From positions 1 through 11,816 of the forward strand of contig CAYJNO010000044.1 of assembly GCA_964371715.1 (NCBI GenBank): a DNA stretch of 11,816 nucleotides. The letters are read 5' to 3'. Below are positions 1 to 6,263 of the stretch, piece after piece (position 1 is the first letter of the stretch; every line of letters starts with the position of its first letter). The translations under genes and the position numbers were made by a program. The notes under the pieces were generated by a model. The model was not told the DNA's origin, ran no database searches, and worked only from the letters and a program-made list of their open reading frames with translations. This stretch comes from CAYJNO01 sp964371715. GTDB taxonomy: Bacteria; Bacillota_I; Bacilli_A; Erysipelotrichales; Erysipelotrichaceae.

Positions 1-53
1 GCTCCATCTATGTAGCTATAATCAATATTTTCTAATTTTAATAATGTTGACAT
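1..53 (-). CDS. ABC transporter ATP-binding protein, N-terminal fragment
   Basis: Only the first 17 codons are in the window; the gene runs off the left edge. The readable protein begins MSTLLKLENIDYSYIDG, the usual opening strand of an ABC ATPase of the MacB/LolD type (L-x-x-E-N-I-x-x-x-Y), just before the aromatic A-loop region. The Walker and signature motifs lie outside the window, so the family call rests on this opening and on context. The start is ATG at 51-53, preceded by a strong AAAGGAGAGG site that overlaps the end of the permease gene. The gap to the permease stop is 10 bp, so the two are surely co-transcribed and should form one transporter. The substrate is unknown. Confidence 0.7.
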   Translation of the reverse strand, partial: MSTLLKLENIDYSYIDG

Positions 54-63
54 AACCTCTCCT

Positions 64-1677
64 TTACTCTGTATTTGTTAATATACGTTTTGGATTAAAT
101 CTCATTATCATAAGTGATGGTATAATAATAGAAATAAATATAACAATTAATCCAGCAATATAAATTTGTCCAATAATAGTTAAACTAATTGATACATCAT
201 ATCCTGCTAACATATCATCAATTGTAATTTCTGTAAAATAATTTACATTTCCATAATAATAAAAATTATATTCTTCTTCTTGTTCTCCTAAGTTATCACT
301 TGTAGATACTGTATATTCTAATAATGATGCACCAATATTATTGGCAATTAATGAACCACTAACAACTGATAATGTAAACCCTAATAAAGCAATCAGTGTT
401 AGTTCTACAAAAAATTGGGCAATTATTTTAATTTTAGTTGCTCCAAGTGAAAGTAATACACCAATTTCATATTCTCTTGTTTTAAGTGTAATTGCCGTGA
501 TTAATGTAATTATAATTACTGCGTTAAATAACACTAAATATACAATAAATGTTGCATATAAACTAATTGTATCTAGAGGTCTAGATAAACGCTTAAACTC
601 ATCATTATTTGCATCAAAGAAAAGAAACTCATTTGTGTTTTCTGATTGATACTCTTCATAAAAATCTTCAACATCTAATGGATCATTTAATAAAATTATC
701 ATTTTTGTCGCTATTGAATAATCCTCTAACACAGGCATTTCAAAACCTATTTCTTCAGCTTGTTCTGGATTACTTTCTAAAAAACTTTCATAATAATTCA
801 AACTAGATAAATAATTCATATAGTTAATTGTACTACTTGGAACTAAAACTATATTTTCTGGTGACTCATACGCCCCCATCCAATCAAAATTCTCAGCACT
901 TGGATCTACTTCATTAGTATTATCATAAATACCAATTATCTCATACTCCATTAAAGCATTTTCTGCATATCCTACGCTATAAAATGGATGAGTTCCTGCA
1001 AGTGCACTTTCTAGTTCACTTGGACTTAATATACTAAGTTCTATAGTATCCCCAATAGTTAGATTATTTTGTTCCGCCATTTTATCCGTTATTAATGCAA
1101 CAAACACATTATTATCAATTTCTTCTTGTGTATAAAATCTACCTTCAACTATATTAAATGTATCATCCTCAATTTCTATCATACTTGGAAGAAAATTACC
1201 TTGTAGTAGGATGTTTGGTTCATGATACTCCATTTCAATTTGATTTCCAGAATTGTCATATGTAACATAGCTTCCTCCAGAGTTTTTATTTTCTTCATTA
1301 CCTACTAATACATGATCAAAATTAACTGAGTGAACTATATTACTACTTAAAACATTAGCAACTTTAACTCGAGGATCCTCTAATATATGCTTTACATCAC
1401 TTAACGAAAATTGAAGTTTATTATTTTCAAAAAATTCATTTCTTTCGTCTTCATCTTCAATTGCATCTACTGCTTCAAAATATGCTTCATAATCTGTTTC
1501 ATATGTTATAATCGCATTCATACTTTGTCTTGTAATTACTTTTGCATGTTCACTTGCCTCACTTATTCCAAGTCCAATAATTACAAAGTTACCAATTACA
1601 AAAAAAGTAAGAAGTATTAATAAACTTTTTGATAACTTTCTTGTAACATTTCTAAATGCTCTATTGATAAAATTCAT
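64..1677 (-). CDS. ABC transporter permease, MacB/FtsX type
   Basis: This 537-residue membrane protein is the permease of an ABC exporter-like system. It has the classic four-helix layout: TM1 at about 18-38, a large extracellular MacB-like domain at about 40-370, then TM2 (372-398), TM3 (420-446) and TM4 (501-526). After TM2 comes the FtsX-family motif REYEIGVLLSLGA (about 401-413), which forms the coupling region to the ATPase; the C-terminus FNPKRIL is also typical. The loop between TM3 and TM4 is long (about 50 residues) and acidic/Tyr-rich. An in-frame TTG at 1681-1683 would add two residues but sits directly on the GGGGG ribosome site; ATG at 1675-1677 is spaced correctly and is preferred. 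The ATPase gene follows 10 bp downstream. Families of this shape handle peptides, lipids or cell-wall signals; the substrate here cannot be read from sequence. Confidence 0.9.
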   Translation of the reverse strand: MNFINRAFRNVTRKLSKSLLILLTFFVIGNFVIIGLGISEASEHAKVITRQSMNAIITYETDYEAYFEAVDAIEDEDERNEFFENNKLQFSLSDVKHILEDPRVKVANVLSSNIVHSVNFDHVLVGNEENKNSGGSYVTYDNSGNQIEMEYHEPNILLQGNFLPSMIEIEDDTFNIVEGRFYTQEEIDNNVFVALITDKMAEQNNLTIGDTIELSILSPSELESALAGTHPFYSVGYAENALMEYEIIGIYDNTNEVDPSAENFDWMGAYESPENIVLVPSSTINYMNYLSSLNYYESFLESNPEQAEEIGFEMPVLEDYSIATKMIILLNDPLDVEDFYEEYQSENTNEFLFFDANNDEFKRLSRPLDTISLYATFIVYLVLFNAVIIITLITAITLKTREYEIGVLLSLGATKIKIIAQFFVELTLIALLGFTLSVVSGSLIANNIGASLLEYTVSTSDNLGEQEEEYNFYYYGNVNYFTEITIDDMLAGYDVSISLTIIGQIYIAGLIVIFISIIIPSLMIMRFNPKRILTNTE

Positions 1678-1723
1678 ACTCAAGCCCCCTTTTATATTAA
1701 TCGATATTATATTTATTAATTTA

Positions 1724-1752
1724 ATTGTATAAAAAATAATATAAATAGTAAA
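1724..1752 (-). promoter_or_regulatory. Predicted sigma-A promoter of the ABC transporter operon
   Basis: On the minus strand, TTTACT (1747-1752) and TACAAT (1724-1729) are separated by exactly 17 bp. Transcription would start near 1717, leaving about 40 nt before the permease ATG. It lies in the gap between the permease and the upstream rhodanese terminator, which is where an operon promoter is needed. The -35 matches the consensus at four of six positions. A short TAGT-TT-ACTA symmetry overlaps the -35 element and could be an operator, but this is weak. Confidence 0.55.
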
Positions 1753-1819
1753 CTAATATACATTTAACTAAAGGATGAATAATCAAGTAATAATAAATAA
1801 TAATCAAATATTTGTATAT

Positions 1820-1851
1820 AAAAAAACCAAGCACTTATCATTCTACTTGGT
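1820..1851 (-). terminator. Rho-independent terminator after the cyclase-rhodanese genes
   Basis: ACCAAG (1826-1831) pairs with CTTGGT (1846-1851) around a 14-nt loop. On the minus strand the stem is followed immediately by a run of seven U residues. The stem is short (6 bp), so efficiency may be moderate, but the location 65 bp past the rhodanese stop and before the ABC operon promoter fits well. Confidence 0.65.
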
Positions 1852-1915
1852 CTTACATAATATTTTATTTATTTATCATGTCTACTTGATAGATATCGGT
1901 TCATTAATTTTGTTT

Positions 1916-2215
1916 TTACTTATTATTTATGATACTTTTATATGCCTCATATCCACCGATTAAATTATATGCATCAATATTATTATCTTGTAAGTATTTT
2001 ACAATAATTTTACTAGAAATTCCAATGTAGCATGAAATTATAACTTTCCTATTATTAAAGCAATCAAGATTCATTCTAATTATTTTACTTTTAGGGATAT
2101 TAATTGCTCCTATGAATGGTTCAATATCAAAATCATGCTTTTCTCTGATATCAATAAGCATATATTCATTTTGATTTAACTTAAATACTTCTTCTATTTT
2201 AAATTCCTTATTCAT
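1916..2215 (-). CDS. Single-domain rhodanese-like protein
   Basis: This 99-residue protein is one stand-alone rhodanese domain with no signal peptide or membrane segment, so it should be cytoplasmic. Visible landmarks are the IDIRE segment (21-25), the GAINIP turn (36-41), a candidate catalytic Cys62 in the loop CYIGISS, and the C-terminal GGYEAY (87-92). Related domains carry a persulfide on the loop cysteine and move sulfane sulfur between proteins or small thiols. Here the usual CxxGxR(S) loop reads C-x-x-G-x-S-S, so the Arg that helps bind anionic substrate is absent and the substrate may be unusual. It lies 74 bp downstream of the diguanylate cyclase with no clear promoter or terminator between them, so it is probably read from the same transcript. 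Its ribosome site is poor (AAGG about 13 nt before ATG), suggesting low expression. Confidence 0.8.
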   Translation of the reverse strand: MNKEFKIEEVFKLNQNEYMLIDIREKHDFDIEPFIGAINIPKSKIIRMNLDCFNNRKVIISCYIGISSKIIVKYLQDNNIDAYNLIGGYEAYKSIINNK

Positions 2216-2289
2216 AAATCACTTATACCTTACTTATTTAATTTAAACATATGCTAAAATAATCGACTTTTAAATTAATCTATAGTTCT

Positions 2290-3537
2290 TTATTGTTGTT
2301 TTTGTAATTCTATATCTTCTAATAATCTAGCATTAATTCTTGATTGTTTAAGTTGCAGTTTATTATCATACATTTTTTTATCAACACTTTTAAAGAATTC
2401 ATTATATTCTTCCAATGTATATCCTATAAATTTATCAGTTCCAATAGCTAATGAAAATTTATAATCTGCATTTTTATTTATATCATCAATTTCTTTTAGA
2501 ATATGTTCAATAGTTCTACTTAGTTCAATTTCACAACAATTTGGCAAAATAGAAACAAATTCATCCCCACCAACTCTAAATGTTTTTCCATAATCTTTTA
2601 AATTCTCATTTAATAAATTATAAGCTTTCTTAAGAGCATTATCTCCTTCTAAGTGACCTAAATAATCATTAATCAATTTTAGGTTATTCATATCTGCGAT
2701 AACACAAAATAATTCTTTTTTAATATTATTGTCAATAAATAATGAATTTAATTCTTCATGATATGCTTTAGCATTGTAACCGCCTGTTAGTACATCATTA
2801 AATGAATATTCAAGTAACATAGTTTTCATTTTGTTCGCAACAGTTGTAATTCTACCTACTTCATCGTTAGTATATAATTCACTTGGAAATTGAATTTTCA
2901 TATTACCTGTTTCTGCAATTTCTGACATAGATTTTTCAAGTTTAATTAGGCTTGCACTCATACTTTTTTCAAAGAATGTCGTAAATACATAAAGTAATAC
3001 AATAATAAATATATTTATTAGCAAACCTATCACAACAATAAAGTTAACTAGTTCATTATTTCTAGATATAGCTTCATTCATATATATTTCTTCATCAGTT
3101 GAGTAAATATCAATGCTCCCAAAAAATGAATTTGCTATAGGAGTAACACTTTGTAATGCACTTAAAGCAGCATCAAAATCATTTTCTTCTATCCATATAT
3201 CCGCAGATAATATCATTGCTTCTTTATAAATATCTTTTTGTTCAATTATTTTAGTAAACTCATCAAGTTTATCGCCAGATAAATATGTTTTATATTCCTC
3301 CATTTTACGATCTAATTGTTCAAATTTATTAATATAAACAATATAATATGCATCGACTACTACATCATCTGTTGCAAGTAAAATATCGCGTCCTAAAACT
3401 CTTACTTCGTACATATTTCTAATTATTGCACTTAGCTCTTCTTTGTGTCTTACATTTTTATTTATTATGTCTTGTGTAGAATTATTAATTATTGTAATTG
3501 AAATAAATGAAAATACACTTATTATAATTACATTCAA
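2290..3537 (-). CDS. Membrane diguanylate cyclase (GGDEF) with extracellular helical sensor
   Basis: The uninterrupted frame gives 415 residues from a TTG codon. Numbering from that TTG, it shows a hydrophobic segment at the very N-terminus (about 1-18), a helical extracellular domain (about 19-165) resembling a four-helix-bundle sensor, a second membrane helix (about 167-188), a HAMP-like linker (about 190-240) and a GGDEF domain. The GGDEF motif is intact at 323-327, and the metal/GTP segment reads ADMNNLKLIND followed by GHLEGD, so cyclase activity (2 GTP to c-di-GMP) is likely. The RxxD inhibitory site is absent (KDYG at that place), so product inhibition may be missing. The TTG start has no ribosome site. 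A better start, ATG at 3610-3612 with GAGGG upstream, is in frame but separated from this reading by a TGA (see next entry). The gene is therefore intact only if translation starts late, or it is an early-stop allele. Confidence 0.8.
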   Translation of the reverse strand: MNVIIISVFSFISITIINNSTQDIINKNVRHKEELSAIIRNMYEVRVLGRDILLATDDVVVDAYYIVYINKFEQLDRKMEEYKTYLSGDKLDEFTKIIEQKDIYKEAMILSADIWIEENDFDAALSALQSVTPIANSFFGSIDIYSTDEEIYMNEAISRNNELVNFIVVIGLLINIFIIVLLYVFTTFFEKSMSASLIKLEKSMSEIAETGNMKIQFPSELYTNDEVGRITTVANKMKTMLLEYSFNDVLTGGYNAKAYHEELNSLFIDNNIKKELFCVIADMNNLKLINDYLGHLEGDNALKKAYNLLNENLKDYGKTFRVGGDEFVSILPNCCEIELSRTIEHILKEIDDINKNADYKFSLAIGTDKFIGYTLEEYNEFFKSVDKKMYDNKLQLKQSRINARLLEDIELQKQQ

Positions 3538-3612
3538 AATAATGAATATTCTAAGTGGTATAAATTTATTCTTAATTGTCGCATTATTTAATCAATTTGT
3601 AAATTTTCTCAT
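3538..3612 (-). other. Upstream in-frame N-terminus of the cyclase, interrupted by TGA at codon 7
   Basis: ATG at 3610-3612 has a proper GAGGG ribosome site and lies about 17 nt from the predicted start of transcription of the nearer promoter. It reads MRKFTN, then TGA (3592-3594), then LNNATIKNKFIPLRIFIIL directly into the cyclase frame. The translated stretch looks genuinely coding: a short basic cytoplasmic leader (K, R, K, K) running into the first membrane helix. Many two-helix sensor proteins begin with W-x-x-N-x-x-I-x-x-K, which places a Trp (TGG) exactly where TGA is found. Likely readings are a TGG-to-TGA nonsense change, a sequencing error or stop-codon readthrough. Without this segment the first membrane helix would be shortened and lose its positive anchor. 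Confidence 0.6.
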
Positions 3613-3635
3613 TAATCCCTCAAGTTTCCTAGTAT

Positions 3636-3664
3636 ATTATACACACAATTTTATGTATGATGAA
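3636..3664 (-). promoter_or_regulatory. Predicted proximal promoter (P2) of the diguanylate cyclase
   Basis: A perfect TATAAT (3636-3641) lies 17 bp from TTCATC (3659-3664), which matches the -35 consensus weakly (three of six). Transcription would start near 3629, giving a 5' leader of about 17 nt that contains the GAGGG site before the ATG at 3612. This spacing is one reason to believe that ATG, not the downstream TTG, is the designed start. Confidence 0.5.
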
Positions 3665-3684
3665 ATAAATATCCCAATGTATAA

Positions 3685-3713
3685 ATTATAACAATAAAGA
3701 ATAATTTTTTCAA
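3685..3713 (-). promoter_or_regulatory. Predicted distal promoter (P1) of the diguanylate cyclase
   Basis: TTGAAA (3708-3713) and TATAAT (3685-3690) are exactly 17 bp apart, and TGT precedes the -10 box, an extended -10. It is the best promoter match in the window. Transcription would start near 3678, with a leader of about 65 nt to the ATG at 3612. Confidence 0.7.
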
Positions 3714-3720
3714 GCTAATA

Positions 3721-4140
3721 TATTACTATTAGTACTCGTATATAATTTTTAGTTTTATGTAGTAATTTCAAATTTTTATTTCACAGTATTCATCAAATAT
3801 AATATATATTAATGTAAAGTACAGTTTCGTTTTAGCACAATTATTATAAAATCAATATAGAAAACAAAGACTTATTTATGGTTAACAAAGATAGTGGTTT
3901 TACTTTAATTTAATTAATATTAGTTGATAATATATAGACTATGGTAAACCATAATGTAAACCAAAAGCATTAATATTGCAAGTACTTACATAAATGATTT
4001 TGAGACTTTAATGGCTATTAATAAACAAAGATATGCACATGAATAGTATGTAAACTAACATCATGTCTTACTGATAACTCAATCACACTTAATACTATTA
4101 TCCTTAAATTATATATATTTTTTTTCATGTTAATTTTACT
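3721..4140. other. Gene-free intergenic stretch
   Basis: About 420 bp between the cyclase promoters and the terminator of the dehydrogenase gene hold no supported gene on either strand. The longest reading frames are under 40 codons and lack ribosome sites. Visible structure is limited to an inverted repeat TATGGT-AA-ACCATA (3940-3953), further GTAAAC-containing copies at 3952-3963 and 4047-4058, and an AAGTACTT palindrome (3980-3987). No tRNA-like fold, riboswitch core or transposase remnant is recognisable by eye. Confidence 0.6.
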
Positions 4141-4141
4141 A

Positions 4142-4191
4142 TATAAAAACGAACCTCCTATAAGTTGAGTTCCAACTATTGGGGTTCGTTT
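4142..4191 (-). terminator. Strong rho-independent terminator after the short-chain dehydrogenase
   Basis: AAACGAACC (4147-4155) pairs with GGTTCGTTT (4183-4191), nine perfect pairs, and a second hairpin AGTTG/CAACT (4163-4167 with 4173-4177) sits inside the loop. On the minus strand the stem runs into a U-rich tract, UUUUUAUAU. It lies 20 bp past the dehydrogenase stop and probably ends both that gene and any readthrough from the operon upstream. Confidence 0.85.
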
Positions 4192-4193
4192 CA
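4169..4193 (+). mobile_element. Possible relic of an IS150-group (IS3 family) right inverted repeat
   Basis: Read on the plus strand, these 25 bases contain TCCAACT, then TTGGGG, TC and a terminal CA. From memory, the IS150-group right end has the form TCCAACTTTTGGGGGTCA followed by a terminal ACA; I count about 18 of 25 matches. Elements of that group also carry a hairpin that pairs the right end with sequence after the transposase, as seen here. No transposase remnant is recognisable to the left and no matching left end was found, so this may be only an IS-derived or coincidentally similar terminator. Confidence 0.3.
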
Positions 4194-4211
4194 ATATATC
4201 CTTGTATTTAT

Positions 4212-4934
4212 TTATGCATCTTGCTTTGTATCAGCGATTTGAATTTCTCTTAAATTAACTCCTTGAGGTAATTCATATGCAAATTTAATTGTTTTTGCTA
4301 CATCTTCAACTGTGATAGCACCAACTCCTGTTGAATCTTTCCACTCATTATACCCTGCTTTGATTGAATCACTTGTTGTGTGGCTTAATAATTCTGTAGC
4401 TACTGCCCCTGGACAGATTCTCATTACTCTAACATTGTAAGGTGATAATTCACCACGTGCAACTTCAGATAATCCAACTACACCATATTTTGATGCACAA
4501 TAAGCTGCATGATTTCCAAATGGTTTTACACCAGCAATCGATGAGATATTGATAATTGTTCCACAATTTCTTTCTTTCATATCATTCATAACTACTTGCA
4601 TACCATTCATAACACCCATAACATTAACATCTAACATATTTTGCCACTCTTTTGGATCTTGGTTTTCAAGATTTCCTAATAACATTACACCAGCATTGTT
4701 AATAATTAAATCTGTTTTACCATATACTGCTTCTGCTTTTCTAATTGCAGCTTCTAATGATGCTTTATCTGTAACATCAACTTTTTCACACATTGTATTT
4801 TCTAAATTTAACTCTTCTAATTTTTCAAGTCTTCTAGCTAATAATAATAATGGATATCCAGCTTTATTAAACTCTAAAGCAAGTGCTTTTCCAAAACCTG
4901 AACTTGCACCTGTAATAACTACTAATTTTTTCAT
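4212..4934 (-). CDS. Classical short-chain dehydrogenase/reductase, YdfG-like
   Basis: This 240-residue protein is a complete classical SDR. The Rossmann motif TGASSGFG is at 8-15, the NNAG motif at 79-82, and the catalytic triad is Ser132, Tyr145 and Lys149 (YCASK). Two Arg residues (34-35) after the second strand suggest NADP(H) preference. The C-terminal part, with ITVEDVAKTI and VNLREIQIADTKQ, resembles the YdfG branch, which oxidises or reduces small 3-hydroxy acids, L-allo-threonine/serine or related aldehydes; the exact substrate is not readable. It should be cytoplasmic. The ATG has a strong AAAGGAG site 8 nt upstream. It has its own promoter and is closed by a strong terminator, so it can be expressed apart from the five-gene operon, although nothing blocks readthrough from DUF1848. 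Confidence 0.92.
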   Translation of the reverse strand: MKKLVVITGASSGFGKALALEFNKAGYPLLLLARRLEKLEELNLENTMCEKVDVTDKASLEAAIRKAEAVYGKTDLIINNAGVMLLGNLENQDPKEWQNMLDVNVMGVMNGMQVVMNDMKERNCGTIINISSIAGVKPFGNHAAYCASKYGVVGLSEVARGELSPYNVRVMRICPGAVATELLSHTTSDSIKAGYNEWKDSTGVGAITVEDVAKTIKFAYELPQGVNLREIQIADTKQDA

Positions 4935-4957
4935 TTTAAGTCTCCTTTTTCTTATAT

Positions 4958-4986
4958 ATTATACAATATTTTTAATTTTATTTTAA
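4958..4986 (-). promoter_or_regulatory. Predicted promoter of the short-chain dehydrogenase
   Basis: TTAAAA (4981-4986) and a perfect TATAAT (4958-4963) are 17 bp apart. The -35 box overlaps the stop codon of the DUF1848 gene. Transcription would start near 4951, leaving about 17 nt with the AAAGGAG ribosome site before the ATG. Confidence 0.6.
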
Positions 4987-5921
4987 AATAACTTTATCAT
5001 AGTATCTACAATACTGTTATTTTTACGTTTTGTAATTATCGCATCTTTAGCAATTTCGCCAAATAAAACCGGATCATATTTATTATGATTTTTTAAATTC
5101 TCTAAGGCTTTATTACTATCTTTTATTGCATAACAATATTTACATCCATTTGCACATGAATTATATGTTCCAATATCAATTGATTCAATACAATTACACG
5201 AATTTCTAGAGTATTTATCCATAGTACTTTCAATATTAGCATTTAAAATGCCTTCTATCATCTTCTTATCGATACATGCTCCATGTATGATATCGAAATT
5301 ACATAGATCTATTTCTTCGGCACAAGTAACTATTGTCAGTTGATATTTTTGTGATATTTTACGAAACGATTCCGCTAATTTATAAATATTATCATTATTA
5401 GTTTGATATCCTATATCATTACCATTTTTATTCATTACATTTTTGTATGAGTCTACAAAACTAATAATACATTTAGAAGCGAATCTTGCTAATTCTTTTG
5501 CCATCTTATCAAATTTTTCAGTATGATAATCAATTGTATAAATATCATTTATAATTATTGGATCATACCTCCAAACCATTCTATCTTTACCTATTTTTTT
5601 ACTAATTTCAATAAAAGCTGAAATAAGTTTTTCTTTTGATGGTAATGCAGTTTCCATCTCTTTTCCATATGGTGTTATTGTATATTGAAAGTAGTATTTA
5701 TAACCCATTTCATCAATTGTTACTAAATGCTTCAAAAAAGGAATTGGATTTTTAGTCCAAAACACTATTATATCAACTGCATCGATGGTTAAGTCAACTT
5801 CATAGTATCTATTGTTATCATATGGATTATTAACTATTACGTATCCCTCTTTTAGCCTATTAATAAACCATTCTCCATAAAAAGAAGGTATATCTGTTCT
5901 TTTAGACACACTAATTATCAT
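4983..5921 (-). CDS. DUF1848 family protein with C-terminal CxxxCxxCYA cluster
   Basis: This 312-residue soluble protein matches the DUF1848 pattern: N-terminus MIISVSKRTDIP, then VFWTKNP (53-59), TITPYG (81-86) and WRYDPI (117-122). Near the C-terminus it has a cysteine cluster, C242-x-C244, then C256-x3-C260-x2-C263 followed by YA. CxxxCxxC binds the [4Fe-4S] cluster in radical-SAM enzymes, and the GCxYCYA wording is typical of spore photoproduct lyase-like members, but there it lies near the N-terminus. A permuted iron-sulfur enzyme is therefore plausible; the family has no function known to me. The start is well supported by the conserved opening, but the ribosome site is weak (GAGG 14 nt away); with only 3 bp to the preceding stop, translational coupling is likely. 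It is the last gene of the alkylation-repair operon. Confidence 0.88.
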   Translation of the reverse strand: MIISVSKRTDIPSFYGEWFINRLKEGYVIVNNPYDNNRYYEVDLTIDAVDIIVFWTKNPIPFLKHLVTIDEMGYKYYFQYTITPYGKEMETALPSKEKLISAFIEISKKIGKDRMVWRYDPIIINDIYTIDYHTEKFDKMAKELARFASKCIISFVDSYKNVMNKNGNDIGYQTNNDNIYKLAESFRKISQKYQLTIVTCAEEIDLCNFDIIHGACIDKKMIEGILNANIESTMDKYSRNSCNCIESIDIGTYNSCANGCKYCYAIKDSNKALENLKNHNKYDPVLFGEIAKDAIITKRKNNSIVDTMIKLF

Positions 5922-5924
5922 TAA

Positions 5925-6263
5925 TTAAGTTAAATCCTCATAGTTAGCTTTACTTGTTTCCATAGTATATTCTCTTATCGTTTTGCATATTGTTATTTTA
6001 TAAGATTCAAATAAACTTTCTCTACCTTCTTTTTGACTTAAACGATGTTCAGTAATATTTTTCCATTTAAGCATAGCTTCTTCATCTGCCCAAATATTCA
6101 TTGATAATAATTTACCTTCTTCACTTAAACTAACAAATCTTTCTGCACTAATAAATCCCTCAAATCCTGCTAATAAAGGTTTTAATAACTCTGCATGTTC
6201 TAAATATTTTTCATAACCCTCTTTTTTTGGTTTTACTTCAAATAAAACGATAAATTTACTCAT
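5925..6263 (-). CDS. Antibiotic biosynthesis monooxygenase (ABM) domain protein
   Basis: This small 112-residue protein has the ABM/dimeric alpha-beta barrel pattern: an opening strand FIVLFEVKPKKEGYEKYLEH, GFEGFISAERF (about 33-43), then LLSMNIWADEEAMLKWKN (about 53-70). Family members include cofactor-less quinol monooxygenases, heme-degrading enzymes and proteins of unknown role; no heme-specific residues are obvious, so the activity is open. The reading frame extends upstream to a TTG, but ATG at 6261-6263 is chosen because AAAGGAG sits at the right distance before it and the domain begins there. It overlaps the end of the methyltransferase gene by 8 bp, so the two are translationally coupled. 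Confidence 0.82.
   Translation of the reverse strand: MSKFIVLFEVKPKKEGYEKYLEHAELLKPLLAGFEGFISAERFVSLSEEGKLLSMNIWADEEAMLKWKNITEHRLSQKEGRESLFESYKITICKTIREYTMETSKANYEDLT

Noticed and set aside
3592..3594. UGA read as Trp genome-wide (mycoplasma-type code)
   Set aside because: All other Trp codons in confident genes are TGG (16 by my count), no other gene contains an internal TGA, and ogt ends in TGA in a standard ATGA overlap. The ogt case is not decisive, since readthrough would add only four residues, but the overall picture favours the standard code.
3443..3691. 82-codon plus-strand frame across the cyclase promoter region
   Set aside because: It overlaps the cyclase N-terminus and both of its promoters in antisense, with hydrophobic composition typical of reversed A+T-rich membrane-helix code.
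4018..4128. 36-codon minus-strand frame starting MKKNIYNLRII
   Set aside because: It has no ribosome binding site or promoter of its own and no recognisable similarity; it also lies in the gene-free stretch where chance frames are expected.
4549..4986. 145-codon plus-strand frame opposite the dehydrogenase
   Set aside because: It is antisense to a well-conserved SDR gene, lacks a recognisable domain, and is rich in Ser/Phe/Ile as expected from reverse-complement reading.
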